A stretch of 64,000 nucleotides of DNA from Acetobacter estunensis. Its GTDB lineage: Bacteria > Pseudomonadota > Alphaproteobacteria > Acetobacterales > Acetobacteraceae. The stretch is from contig NZ_WOTH01000009.1 of NCBI RefSeq assembly GCF_011516945.1, forward strand, positions 50,679 through 114,678, in the 5' to 3' direction. The notes beneath the pieces were generated by a model. That model did no database searches and had not been told where the DNA came from. It was given only the letters and a program-made list of their open reading frames with translations. Positions 54,630-63,865 of the stretch are shown one piece after another. Position 1 is the first letter of the stretch; each line of letters opens with the position of its first letter. The translations under genes were made by a program, and so were the position numbers.

Positions 54630-56522
54630 GTGAGCCTGCTTGTCATTCATGATCTGACCCTTCGCATTGCGGGCCGCACGCTGCTCGATCAGGCCAGTCT
54701 CTCGATCGAACCGGGGCGCAAGGTCGGTCTGGTCGGACGCAACGGCGCGGGCAAATCCACCCTACTGGCCGCGATTGCCGGAGACATCTCCCCGGATGGG
54801 GGCGATATCCGCCTGTCCTCGCGTGCGCGCCTCGGCCGTGTGAAGCAGGAAGCTCCGTCCGGTCCGACGTCACTGATCGAAACCGTGCTTGCGGGGGACA
54901 CCGAACGCGCGGCCCTGCTTGCGGAAGCCGAGACCGCTACCGATCCGCAGCGCATTGCGGAAGTCCATGAACGCCTGTTGGCCATCAATGCCGACAGCGC
55001 GCCGGCCCGCGCGGCCAGCATCCTCTCCGGTCTGGGTTTCAACGCAGACGCCCAAGGAAGACCTGTGTCGGATTTCTCAGGCGGTTGGCGCATGCGCGTG
55101 GCGCTGGCAACGGCGCTGTTTCTTGAGCCGGACCTTCTGCTTCTAGATGAACCGACCAACCACCTCGATCTTGAAGCCACGCTTTGGCTGGAAGGCTGGC
55201 TTGCGCGTTTCGGCGGTGCGGCGCTGATCGTCAGTCATGACCGTGGATTGCTGGATTCCTGTGTGGATGCCATCGCGCATCTGGATCGTGGCAAGCTCTC
55301 ACTCACGCCGGGCGGTTATGAGGAATTCGTGCGCATCCGCACCGAGCAGGCGTTGCAGCAGGCGCGCGCCGCAGAAAAGGTGGCGGCGCGGCGGGCGCAT
55401 ATGCAGTCCTTCGTGGATCGCTTCCGCGCCAAGGCCACGAAGGCGAAACAGGCGCAGGCTCGCCTTAAGGCGCTGGAGAAACTTCCCGTCATCGACAGTG
55501 TGGTGGAAGACACCCCCACGCAATTCGCGTTCCCCGAGCCAATGCCCCTGCCACCGCCCATGCTGACGATGGACCATGTCACAGCGGGTTATGAAGGACG
55601 TGTGGTGCTGTCAGACATTTCGCTGCGCATCGACATGGAAGACCGCATCGCCCTGCTAGGCGCGAACGGGAACGGTAAATCCACTTTTGCCAAGCTGGTG
55701 GCCGGGCGTCTCACACCCATGTCCGGCACGGTCAATCACAGCCCACGTCTGAAAGTGGGATATTTCGCACAGCATCAGGCTGAAGAACTCGTGATGACCG
55801 ATACGCCCATCGGCCATATGGCGCGGGCTTTGCCAAAGGCCACGCCGACCGAGGTGCGCTCCCAGCTTGCCCGCTTCGGACTGGATGCAAACCGGGCCGA
55901 AACGAAGGTGAGTGAACTCTCTGGTGGTGAAAAGGCCCGACTGTTACTTGCGCTCGCCACGCGCGACGCCCCGCAACTGCTCATCCTCGATGAACCGACG
56001 AACCATCTTGATCTGGACGCCAAGGATGCGCTCGTACGTGCGCTGTCCGAGTTTGCCGGGGCGGTTCTGCTTATCAGCCATGACGCCCATCTTGTGGAAA
56101 TGGTGGCGGATCGTCTGTGGCTGGTGGCGAACGGCAAGGTCACGCCATTTGAAGGCGATATGAGCGAATATCGCACATGGCCTTTGGAACAATCCCGTGC
56201 GACGGCACGTGGCAACGCGAAACCAGCCGACACGACCGCCGGACGAAAAGAAGATCGACGGGAAAAAGCCGAAGCACGAAAAGCTCTGGCGCCCTTGCGC
56301 AAGCGCGTGAAAGAGGCTGAGGCCAAGGTTGCGAAACTTTCTGGTGAATGCGGAAAGATTGAGGCGAAGTTGGCCGATCCCACGCTTTATGAAACCTCAT
56401 CGGGCGAAGATGTGACGAAGCTGACCACCAAACTTGCCGCTCTGAAAAAGGATACGGAACAGGCGGAAGAGGAGTGGTTCGCAGCTCAAGGCGCACTGGA
56501 AGAGGCTGCCGCCGAAAGCTGA
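54630..56522 (+). CDS. ABC-F family ATPase (Uup/EttA/YheS-like)
   Basis: 630-residue soluble protein with two ABC domains and no membrane segments; ABC-F proteins act on ribosomes or in DNA-related processes rather than transport. Domain 1: GLVGRNGAGKSTLLAAIAGD near residue 36, FSGGWRMRVALATALFLEPDLLLLDEPTNHLD near 152. The interdomain linker near 240-290 is basic and helical. Domain 2: ALLGANGNGKSTFAKLVAG near 345, SELSGGEKARLLLALATRDAPQLLILDEPTNHLD near 430. The C-terminal coiled coil (about 540-630) is Lys/Glu-rich, as in Uup and YheS. Start GTG 54630. YheS-like is the best fit, not certain. Confidence 0.9.
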   Translation: MSLLVIHDLTLRIAGRTLLDQASLSIEPGRKVGLVGRNGAGKSTLLAAIAGDISPDGGDIRLSSRARLGRVKQEAPSGPTSLIETVLAGDTERAALLAEAETATDPQRIAEVHERLLAINADSAPARAASILSGLGFNADAQGRPVSDFSGGWRMRVALATALFLEPDLLLLDEPTNHLDLEATLWLEGWLARFGGAALIVSHDRGLLDSCVDAIAHLDRGKLSLTPGGYEEFVRIRTEQALQQARAAEKVAARRAHMQSFVDRFRAKATKAKQAQARLKALEKLPVIDSVVEDTPTQFAFPEPMPLPPPMLTMDHVTAGYEGRVVLSDISLRIDMEDRIALLGANGNGKSTFAKLVAGRLTPMSGTVNHSPRLKVGYFAQHQAEELVMTDTPIGHMARALPKATPTEVRSQLARFGLDANRAETKVSELSGGEKARLLLALATRDAPQLLILDEPTNHLDLDAKDALVRALSEFAGAVLLISHDAHLVEMVADRLWLVANGKVTPFEGDMSEYRTWPLEQSRATARGNAKPADTTAGRKEDRREKAEARKALAPLRKRVKEAEAKVAKLSGECGKIEAKLADPTLYETSSGEDVTKLTTKLAALKKDTEQAEEEWFAAQGALEEAAAES

Positions 56523-56709
56523 CGAAGGGAGGGACACGGTTCGGGCAGGACACGCGCCCCTTTTCTTTCACCGATTACGTATATCCGCCGCTCCACAGTT
56601 CTTCCTGATCGAAATGGAAGTGCCGATTCCCGCGCCCACGCGGAGAAATCGGATTACGCATCTTTTGTACTTGCGATCATACACGTTCACGCATGAACAG
56701 GCTGGCGCT
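56523..56709. other. Intergenic region after the ABC-F gene
   Basis: No gene, repeat or clear terminator could be identified in this stretch. It precedes the cysteine-rich mini-ORF on the opposite strand. Confidence 0.4.
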
Positions 56710-56889
56710 TCATACAGCATGAATATGCACCTTTTTCTTTTCTGACCACTTCATCACGAACGGGGACTGATATCTGTCAGGCGACACGCGGACGTACTCG
56801 TGACGAACGATCCCTTTTCGATCCGTTGCGGGTTCCCACGGCTGCGAGCAGCAACAGGGTAACAGGATCGACATGTTCTCCCTTTTCAT
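56710..56889 (-). CDS. Candidate 59-residue cysteine-rich small protein
   Basis: From ATG 56889 the frame encodes 59 residues with three adjacent cysteines (LLPCCCSQPWEPA, about residues 9-21), a middle part rich in Arg, Tyr and Val, and a basic end with KKKVHIHAV. The start has tandem Shine-Dalgarno sequence, GGAGGAGG, ending one base before the ATG. An AT-rich upstream region carries a TATCAT-like -10. An 8-bp inverted repeat (TTGAAAAA, GGA, TTTTTCAA; 56933-56951) lies about 45 bp upstream. No family is recognised. Coding is plausible but unproven. Confidence 0.4.
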   Translation of the reverse strand: MKRENMSILLPCCCSQPWEPATDRKGIVRHEYVRVSPDRYQSPFVMKWSEKKKVHIHAV

Positions 56890-56932
56890 GCCTCCTCCAC
56901 CTTCATGACAATGATATGAAACAGTCGTTTTA

Positions 56933-56951
56933 TTGAAAAAGGATTTTTCAA
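56933..56951. promoter_or_regulatory. Inverted repeat between the mini-ORF and the SGNH gene
   Basis: TTGAAAAA and TTTTTCAA flank GGA, giving exact 8-bp arms. It lies between two divergent genes, 44 bp from the mini-ORF start and 72 bp from the SGNH gene start. It could be an operator serving one or both. Confidence 0.35.
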
Positions 56952-57023
56952 ATATCCGTGCGGCTCGACACGGAAACACCTTCTGGGACACGTTCGCTCT
57001 TCCTGACAGAAAAGACAGATTTA

Positions 57024-60000
57024 ATGACCGATTTTACTCTTCTTCATGACACCACAGCCTTTACCGGCCCCACCGCAGCCGTCACAACCGCGGGAACCAC
57101 ACTGGTGGACGGCTGGATCGATGCCGTCGGCGGGGTTTTCTCCACTGACAGTTCCAATCTTCTCCGCATGAGTGTGGATGATTCCACCACCTATTTTCAC
57201 AAGCAGCTCCTGCGCCCTACCAGCGAAGATGTACAGGACGGCAAAGTCACCTTTACGGCAACGGCCACGGCCTATCAGCGTTTTTACGCAGTCATCCGCT
57301 CCAACCGCAGCACATCGTCCCCCACATGCTACATGGTTGGTGTCGAATATGACGCCAAAACAAGTAAAAACTGCTATTTTGGCTACTACAAGGTCGTGAA
57401 TGGCACAGCAACCTGGATCGGTGACACGACGGCCGTATTCTCGCCGGGTGTCGGGGCCGGAACAGATTTCACATTCTCTTTTGACTGGTCCCAGACCGAC
57501 AGCGCGACCACAACCTTCAACCTGACAGCCACGAACGCCGCAGGCACGACTGTTCTCACCAAGACCTTCACCGATACGGAAGCCACTCTCCAGAACGTGA
57601 CAGGCTCCATCGGTCTGTGCGCGTACAGCTACAAAGGAGGAGCCGGAAGCGCCAGCAATAGCGCCAGTCTTTCCTCTTTCGCTTCTTACAAGGCGGCTGC
57701 AACCACACCGTTCACAGCCTACACTCTCACCGGCCCCGCCTCCCTGACGGCAGGCACCACCTCCACCTTTACCGTCACACCGAGCGCTGGCACTGCGCTG
57801 TCAACGGCTGCCGTCATTACGCCGACAAGCACGCTGGCAGGCACATTCTCCCCCACCACCGTGACCATTGCGGCCGGCAGCACGGCGGCCGCAACCTTCA
57901 CCTTCACACCGTCCGCCACCGGATCGGGCACGATCTCCACCACGAACAATGCGAGCCTGAGCGACCCGGCGGCTCTTTCGGTCACATCGTCCGCTGCGGC
58001 ATCTGCGTTTTCGACCTACATGATTTCCGGTCCCGCTTCGCTGACAGCAGGCGCTGCCTCGACTTATACCGTCACACCGGGCAGCGGCACGGCGCTCGCT
58101 TCCGCCGTCACCATTACACCAGCCTCCACGCTTGCAGGCACATTCAGCCCTGCCGCCATCACCATTCCGGCAGGCAGCACCGCCGCCGTGACGTTCACCT
58201 TCACGCCGACCACCACCGGATCAGGAACGCTGTCCTTCACCAACTCGGCCTCGCTTACAAATCCAACAAGCCTTTTGGTGACAGTGGCCCAGGCTCAGGC
58301 CGCTTTTTCCACTTATACCGTGTCCGGTGCAACGTCGCTGACAGTCGGCGCAGGCACGGTTTACACCGTTACACCGGGTTCGGGCGCGGCTCTCTCCTCC
58401 GCCGTCACCATCACACCGGCCTCCACGCTTGCGGGCAGTTTCAGTCCCACGACCGTCACCATTCCCGCTGGCAGCACGGCTGCGGTCTCGTTCACCTTCA
58501 CGCCGTCCGCCGCCGGGTCGGGCACACTTTCCTTCACCAACAGCGGCTCGCTTAGCAATCCTGCAAGCGAGACCCTGACGGCAAGCAGCAGCCAGACGGC
58601 TTTCACCACCTATTCCGTCTCCACACCGTCCATCCTGACCGTGGGGACAGCCGCTACCTTTACGCTCACCCCCGGCGCGGGCGCGGCTCTGTCGTCTGCG
58701 GTCACCGTCACACCGTCGAGCACGCTCGCGGGCACGTTCTCTCCCGCAAGCGTAACCTTCCCGGCTGGCAGCACGGCTGCCGTAACCTGTACGTTCACAC
58801 CATCCGTTGCAGGATCGGGCACGTTCTCTTTCACGAACTCCGGTTCACTCTCCAACCCTGCGCCGGTCACGCTCACTGCGACAAGCACCAACAGTTCCAG
58901 CAGCTATGTCCTGTCCGGCGCGACGACACTCACGGTGGGACAGGCTTCCACCTTCATCGTCACTCCGTCCTCACAGACCACGCTCAGTGCAAACGTCGTG
59001 ATCACGCCTGCGAGCACATTGGCCGGCACCTTCAATCCCACAAGCGTCACGCTGCTGGCGGGAAGCACCACATCCACGAGCTTTACCTTCACGCCGTCCA
59101 CTGCGGGCAGCGGCAGCCTTTCCGTCACCAACAACAGCAGTCTGGCCGATCCGCAGGCTCTCGCTTTCACTGCGACATCCGCCTGGACGAGTTACACCCT
59201 GACAGCCGCCAGCACGGCGATGATCGGTGAACCCGTCACGGTGACCCTCACCCCAGCAGGTGGCTCTTCGCAGCCCGTGCCTGTAACCTTCACACTCAGT
59301 GCCTCTGGGGTTGCCGGCACATTCTCTCCCTCCACTGTCACGGTTCCTGCAGGCAGCACCGCGCCTGTCACCGTGACATTCACGCCATCGGCGGCGGGCA
59401 CCGTCAGTCTCGCATCCAGCAATAACGCCGGCCTGGCCAATCCAACTGCCCTCTCCGTAACAATCAGTTCGATTGTCTCGGTGAACAGCACCGCATTTTG
59501 CTTCAGCCCCGGAAACTGGACCGGCGATGAGGGCCGCAGCGGCAGTCAGTGGCGGCGTTCGGCGTGGAACGGTGCGTGGTTCCGCTTTGTCTGGAACGCA
59601 GGCACCAACCCCACGGCCGTGGTAAAAATTGGCAATGCGAAAGCCGGAAACCTGGTCAGTTACTTCGTCAATGGCGTGCCCACCTTGCGCAGTGCCGCCA
59701 ACGCCGACATCACACTGTCCAACATCATCGCAAACAGCGAGAACCGGCTGGATTTCTATCTGTCCTATTCCGCGATCACCGCCAATGCCCGCTGGCCGGT
59801 CACGACAGCCACCGAACTGGTGCAGATCCTCGGTGTCCAGCTTGATTCCGGCTCGTCCCCTGCCGAAGCGCCCGCCATGCGGCCCTATGTGGTCATGATC
59901 GGTGACAGCATCACGGAAGGTGTCAACGCCAACAATGTGGTGGACAACGCGACCACGTATTATGGCGACAATCTCTGCGATTTTTCGTTCTTTCTGGCGC

Positions 60001-60653
60001 AGGCGCTCGACGAGATGGGGTATGACATCTCCATGATGGCCAATGGCGGTACCGGCTTTTCCCAGAGCGGCGATGGAAGTGTGCCGTATTTCTACAAGAT
60101 CACGGGTTCCAGCGGTGGTCAGGGCGGCAAGCTTGACAGTGGCAGCCGCTGGAATCTGATCGACAGCCAGACCAGTGTGCTCGATAGCGCGGGGCATTGG
60201 AGCGCTTACGGAGACACGGGCGAGGAGCCGTTCGCATTTTACCTGAACTATGGCTACAACGACGCCTATTATGGCCATATGACCCCATCCGACTTCCAGG
60301 CGGCTCTCACCCAGAGCATGGAAGCCCTGCGCGAGACGGCTCCGAACGCCTGGATCGTGGTTCAGGTTCCGTGGTCATTTCGTGACAAGTTCGGAATCAA
60401 CTCCGACCTGTATCTGCCTCTCTATCAGGCGGCGGTCACGGCCTATCAAACCGCCAATCCCAACGACAACAAAGTCACGCTGCTGGATTTCGGTGAAGAT
60501 ATCTCACGCATGATCAATACGGCTTATGGCGGCTTCCTTGCGAGCGATAAGGTACATCCCACGCTACACGCTCACGCCATGATGGCTCCACGCCTGACTG
60601 CGAAAATGGCTTCTCTGTTCTCGACCCAGAGCCGCTCTTACACATATTTCTGA
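57024..60653 (+). CDS. Large repeat protein with C-terminal SGNH/GDSL hydrolase domain
   Basis: 1209 residues from ATG 57024 (MTDFTLLHD); an upstream in-frame GTG at 56958 would add 22. Part 1 (about 1-225) looks like a concanavalin/LamG-type beta domain. Part 2 (about 230-815) is six Ser/Thr/Ala-rich Ig-like repeats of about 95-99 residues, each with TLAGTFSP and VTVPAGSTAPVTVTFTPS-type motifs. Part 3 (about 820-950) is a beta jelly-roll-like segment (FCFSPGNWTGDEGRSGSQW). Part 4 (about 953-1205) is an SGNH hydrolase: VVMIGDSITEG (Ser), GYND and DKVHPTLHAH (catalytic Asp and His). No signal peptide is seen, so type I or other signal-independent export is likely. Substrate unknown; a polysaccharide ester is plausible. 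Confidence 0.8.
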   Translation: MTDFTLLHDTTAFTGPTAAVTTAGTTLVDGWIDAVGGVFSTDSSNLLRMSVDDSTTYFHKQLLRPTSEDVQDGKVTFTATATAYQRFYAVIRSNRSTSSPTCYMVGVEYDAKTSKNCYFGYYKVVNGTATWIGDTTAVFSPGVGAGTDFTFSFDWSQTDSATTTFNLTATNAAGTTVLTKTFTDTEATLQNVTGSIGLCAYSYKGGAGSASNSASLSSFASYKAAATTPFTAYTLTGPASLTAGTTSTFTVTPSAGTALSTAAVITPTSTLAGTFSPTTVTIAAGSTAAATFTFTPSATGSGTISTTNNASLSDPAALSVTSSAAASAFSTYMISGPASLTAGAASTYTVTPGSGTALASAVTITPASTLAGTFSPAAITIPAGSTAAVTFTFTPTTTGSGTLSFTNSASLTNPTSLLVTVAQAQAAFSTYTVSGATSLTVGAGTVYTVTPGSGAALSSAVTITPASTLAGSFSPTTVTIPAGSTAAVSFTFTPSAAGSGTLSFTNSGSLSNPASETLTASSSQTAFTTYSVSTPSILTVGTAATFTLTPGAGAALSSAVTVTPSSTLAGTFSPASVTFPAGSTAAVTCTFTPSVAGSGTFSFTNSGSLSNPAPVTLTATSTNSSSSYVLSGATTLTVGQASTFIVTPSSQTTLSANVVITPASTLAGTFNPTSVTLLAGSTTSTSFTFTPSTAGSGSLSVTNNSSLADPQALAFTATSAWTSYTLTAASTAMIGEPVTVTLTPAGGSSQPVPVTFTLSASGVAGTFSPSTVTVPAGSTAPVTVTFTPSAAGTVSLASSNNAGLANPTALSVTISSIVSVNSTAFCFSPGNWTGDEGRSGSQWRRSAWNGAWFRFVWNAGTNPTAVVKIGNAKAGNLVSYFVNGVPTLRSAANADITLSNIIANSENRLDFYLSYSAITANARWPVTTATELVQILGVQLDSGSSPAEAPAMRPYVVMIGDSITEGVNANNVVDNATTYYGDNLCDFSFFLAQALDEMGYDISMMANGGTGFSQSGDGSVPYFYKITGSSGGQGGKLDSGSRWNLIDSQTSVLDSAGHWSAYGDTGEEPFAFYLNYGYNDAYYGHMTPSDFQAALTQSMEALRETAPNAWIVVQVPWSFRDKFGINSDLYLPLYQAAVTAYQTANPNDNKVTLLDFGEDISRMINTAYGGFLASDKVHPTLHAHAMMAPRLTAKMASLFSTQSRSYTYF
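57711..59472 (+). repeat. Six tandem Ig-like repeat units inside the SGNH gene
   Basis: Units begin near 57711, 58008, 58305, 58602, 58896 and 59184. The first four are spaced exactly 297 bp (99 codons), the fifth and sixth 294 and 288 bp. Each starts F/S-x-x-Y, and contains a TLAGxFSP motif followed by an AGSTA motif. Nucleotide similarity between the first four is high enough to allow recombination or assembly collapse. Confidence 0.85.
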
Positions 60654-60735
60654 ACACGTCTGAAAGACGCGGAGCCGGCAGTTTTATAAAACTGCCGGCT
60701 CCGCAATCCGCCTGCATTGCATTCACAAAACACGT

Positions 60736-62070
60736 TTATCGATCGGTCAGCGTGCGCATAAAGGCAATGATTGCCGCACGGTCTTCTTCTGTCATTGCGG
60801 GCCGATCGCCGGGCTTGCGGTCAAATGGTGCATCCACCGTATCGAGGTTGTCACGATATCGGACAGGAAGATCGTTATATTTCCGCACCTGTCCGTCATC
60901 CCCCACGGGATAAAATTTTGACGGCTCAAGATCGCGCAATGCGTAAAAATCCATCACTTCCTTGAGAGAGTGAAACACCCCATTGTGAAAAAACACATGG
61001 CGGGTGGCGGCATTACGCAGTGTCGGCGTCGCGAACATCCCACAATAAACGCTCAGCGCACGACGACTGTTCGGCTGACGATCACACACACCCAGATCCG
61101 CATAAGCCGGATCATGATTGCGCGCGATGTCCATATTCCGGGGTACACCCAGCGCCTCGTACTGATGATCGGTAAACAGCGGAGACAGACGATTGCCTTG
61201 CACGGTGTCGATATGACACGCCGCACAATTGCCTTTTTGCGGATCGTTGAACGCCAGATACCCAACCCGTTCCAGTGGCGTGAATGACTCCTTTCCTTCC
61301 AGCCACGCATCGAATTTGCTGTTGTACGGGTGAAAGGACGGATCCTCGATCTGATAACGGGCAAGAGCGAACATCGCTTCGGACATAAGGAAGGAGGAGG
61401 ACGCCTCTCCCGCTATGCCCGCGAGTTGTTTCAGATCGGACGTATAGGGCGCGTTGCTGATCCGGTCGATCACCTTCTGCGGTGTGGACGCCATTTCAGC
61501 CGGATCGTAGAGCGGACCCAGCGCCTGCTGCTGTAACGTATCAGCACGACCATCCCAGAACAGACCGCCCTGTGGCACCATATTGCCGGCAGAGGCCGCT
61601 GGATTGGCGGCACTCTTGCCGCCACGTGTCGCATTGGCTGTCGTGGCCACTATCGCAGGCGCCGCCTCGCTTGTGGGATCATCCACACCGATGCTGAAAT
61701 TAGGTCGCCGCTCGGCATAGGTCAGCGTCGGAATGGCACGCCGTCCCTGACGATTCAGATCCTGTCCACCGCTAAAGACCGCTGTCTGACCGGACGGTGC
61801 GTAATGATTGGCTACTTCGTGGCATGAGGCGCAGGACAGAACACCTGAACCCGACAGCAATGGATCGTTGAAAATCTGTTTTCCGATCTCGGCCATTGCC
61901 GAAAGCGGATGAACATCCGGACGTCGCAATTCCACCGGACAGGGATTGCTGCCGTCAGACGCCGGAAGACAGGACCCGGCCGCCAACGCCGCCGAGGTTC
62001 CCGTCCACAGAAAAGCAAGAAGAGTGATGCAGCCCAGAGCGGGCTGCATCGAACGGAAGAGATCAGACAT
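60736..62070 (-). CDS. Di-heme cytochrome c peroxidase family protein
   Basis: Exported c-type cytochrome of the MauG/CcpA class, which reduces hydrogen peroxide or performs related oxidations in the periplasm. From ATG 62070 it has 444 residues. A signal peptide (about 1-31, SAALAAGS) is followed by heme site CASCH near residue 82 and a second, CAACH, near residue 285. QTAVFSGGQDLNRQGRRAIPTLTYAERRPNF is typical, as is the C-terminal ALRDLEPSKFYP. The start overlaps the preceding phosphoesterase gene stop by 8 bp. TTG 62100 is an alternative start. Whether it is a true peroxidase is not settled. Confidence 0.88.
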   Translation of the reverse strand: MSDLFRSMQPALGCITLLAFLWTGTSAALAAGSCLPASDGSNPCPVELRRPDVHPLSAMAEIGKQIFNDPLLSGSGVLSCASCHEVANHYAPSGQTAVFSGGQDLNRQGRRAIPTLTYAERRPNFSIGVDDPTSEAAPAIVATTANATRGGKSAANPAASAGNMVPQGGLFWDGRADTLQQQALGPLYDPAEMASTPQKVIDRISNAPYTSDLKQLAGIAGEASSSFLMSEAMFALARYQIEDPSFHPYNSKFDAWLEGKESFTPLERVGYLAFNDPQKGNCAACHIDTVQGNRLSPLFTDHQYEALGVPRNMDIARNHDPAYADLGVCDRQPNSRRALSVYCGMFATPTLRNAATRHVFFHNGVFHSLKEVMDFYALRDLEPSKFYPVGDDGQVRKYNDLPVRYRDNLDTVDAPFDRKPGDRPAMTEEDRAAIIAFMRTLTDR

Positions 62071-63865
62071 ACTGAGACAGGAAGGACCAGATTGCGGCAA
62101 GAAGACCAGTCAGCCCCGAGGCCGAAGAACTCTGGCTCGACGAAGAACTGGAATGACCGGCGTTGAACGGTGAGTCATCCTTATTGGAGTTCTTACTGCT
62201 GTCATTGCCCGAGATACTGCCTGAGCGAATGTCGCCCGTGTCCGGATCGAGGATCAGCTTCTCTGTGTGCGGCTCACCACGGAAATCGAACAGATCGTCG
62301 ATCTTGCCAGCCGTGGCGTCGAACGAACCCTGTCCAAGACGCTTACCGCCCAGCCAGTTATCCTCGATGAAGCGGACAATGGACGCCTGCGTCGTCAGAG
62401 TGTGGCTGACATGGTTACGCTGGGCCCAAGGAGAGATCGCGATCAGCGGGATACGTGTGCCCGGGCCGCAACGACCATTGACCGGCTTGCCGTCCACGCC
62501 CTTCGGCGCCGTGCCCGTGCCGCATACCCCGGCCCCGTTCAACTGATCGGCAGAAGAGTCGAATGAACCGTGGGTCGGGGCGACATAAGCGTGATCATAC
62601 CAGCCGTCAGAATCGTCATAGGCGATCAGGATGGCAGTGTCGCGCCAGTCAGGAAGTTTCTGAAGCATGTTGATCACGTCAACGACGCCAACCTGCTCAT
62701 CCAACGGATCGGAATAACCTGCGTGACCGTCCTGATAGGCCGGCATCTTCACAAAAGAAACTGCCGGAAGATTGCCGTATTTCGCAACCGTGTAAAAATC
62801 CTTCAGGTCATATTCATGATTGGCCGGATCCTTGGTCGAAGTGCCGGGAACATAGGTGTAACCAATCGACTTGACCGAAGTCGGACGGGCGTGTGTGGGG
62901 TTCGCCGTGCTCGCGTAATACTGGAACCAGTTATGGTGCGGAATGTAGTCGGCAACGTTCTCGGACACGATGGTCGAGTACGTCTTGCGCGTGCAACCCG
63001 TCGATCCGTCGGAGTTGGACAGGGACAGGTCGAACCCGCCCATGAAACCGCCCCATGTGATGCCACGCTCGTTGAGCAGATCACCGATGTTGCGGCCCGT
63101 CATCATGCCCTGATTGGTCGCCGACGAGCAGGTGTCGTAGCCCGGATCGATGTCATTGACCATCGTCCAGCCGCCCTGACCGTCAGAGACATAGGCCGAA
63201 GAGGCTTCCTTCGTGGACGGTTTCTGGGTGGTTGCGATCAGCTTCAGACCGTTCGTCTGACCCGAGACAACTTCCAGAGCGCCCGGCGTGGATGGACCAT
63301 ACGTGTCGGTATAGGAATTGTCGCTCATGGCGAAACGCTGGGCGTAGCGCCAGTAGGCCGTCACGGTGTTACCGTCGTAATAGCCCAGAACCTGCCCTTT
63401 GGTGCCGAACGCTCCCACGCCACCGGATGAGCCGTTACCTGTGTAGAGCGGGAACAGATCGACCTTGCCGTCGTCATAGGCCATCTGTTCGGCGGTATAA
63501 GCGTGATTCTGATCCGCCGTGCTGGCCTGCGTGCGATCAAGACGGAACGGCAGAGCCGCGCCCGTACCATTGGCGGAGTTGGTGTTGGGGTTCTGCTCAA
63601 GCAGACCGTTGGCGAGCAGGTTATTGACAACCGGTGTACCGGAACGGGCACGGAAGCTCGGCTCACCCGTGGGGTTGGCCGCTTTCGGATAAGTTCCGAA
63701 ATAGTGATCGAAGGAGACGTTCTCCTGATAGATCACAACAAGATGTTTGATGGGGGTCTTGGTGCTGACGCCATTTCCAAACAGGCTTGACTGCTGATTC
63801 TTGCCCGATCCGAAATCCCAGTCTCCGGCATGGCCCGGGATAGGAGAAAAAACGGACAGAGACAA
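62063..63865 (-). CDS. Exported phosphoesterase (acid phosphatase / phospholipase C type, PF04185); 5' end uncertain
   Basis: At least 600 residues. Motifs: PIKHLVVIYQENVSFDHYFGTYPKAANP near residue 40 (the phosphoesterase signature with the nucleophile region), FAMSDNSYTDTYGPSTPGALEVVSGQ, GITWGGFMGGFDLSLSN, TAILIAYDDSDGWYDHAYVAP and GPGTRIPLIAISPWAQRNHVSHTLTTQASIVRFIEDNW. This is the acid phosphatase/non-hemolytic phospholipase C type. The TTG at 63865 would leave only a stub of a signal peptide. The frame is open to base 64000 and encodes a Lys-containing segment before LALSALLSLSVFSPIPGHAGD, so the true start is probably further upstream, perhaps off the window. The end overlaps the peroxidase gene. 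A Ser-rich tail closes the protein. Confidence 0.85.
   Translation of the reverse strand: MSLSVFSPIPGHAGDWDFGSGKNQQSSLFGNGVSTKTPIKHLVVIYQENVSFDHYFGTYPKAANPTGEPSFRARSGTPVVNNLLANGLLEQNPNTNSANGTGAALPFRLDRTQASTADQNHAYTAEQMAYDDGKVDLFPLYTGNGSSGGVGAFGTKGQVLGYYDGNTVTAYWRYAQRFAMSDNSYTDTYGPSTPGALEVVSGQTNGLKLIATTQKPSTKEASSAYVSDGQGGWTMVNDIDPGYDTCSSATNQGMMTGRNIGDLLNERGITWGGFMGGFDLSLSNSDGSTGCTRKTYSTIVSENVADYIPHHNWFQYYASTANPTHARPTSVKSIGYTYVPGTSTKDPANHEYDLKDFYTVAKYGNLPAVSFVKMPAYQDGHAGYSDPLDEQVGVVDVINMLQKLPDWRDTAILIAYDDSDGWYDHAYVAPTHGSFDSSADQLNGAGVCGTGTAPKGVDGKPVNGRCGPGTRIPLIAISPWAQRNHVSHTLTTQASIVRFIEDNWLGGKRLGQGSFDATAGKIDDLFDFRGEPHTEKLILDPDTGDIRSGSISGNDSSKNSNKDDSPFNAGHSSSSSSQSSSASGLTGLLAAIWSFLSQYV

Noticed and set aside
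58971..60278. A 435-codon minus-strand frame inside the SGNH gene
   Set aside because: Arises from the repetitive codon pattern of the sense gene; no recognisable domain or translation start signal.
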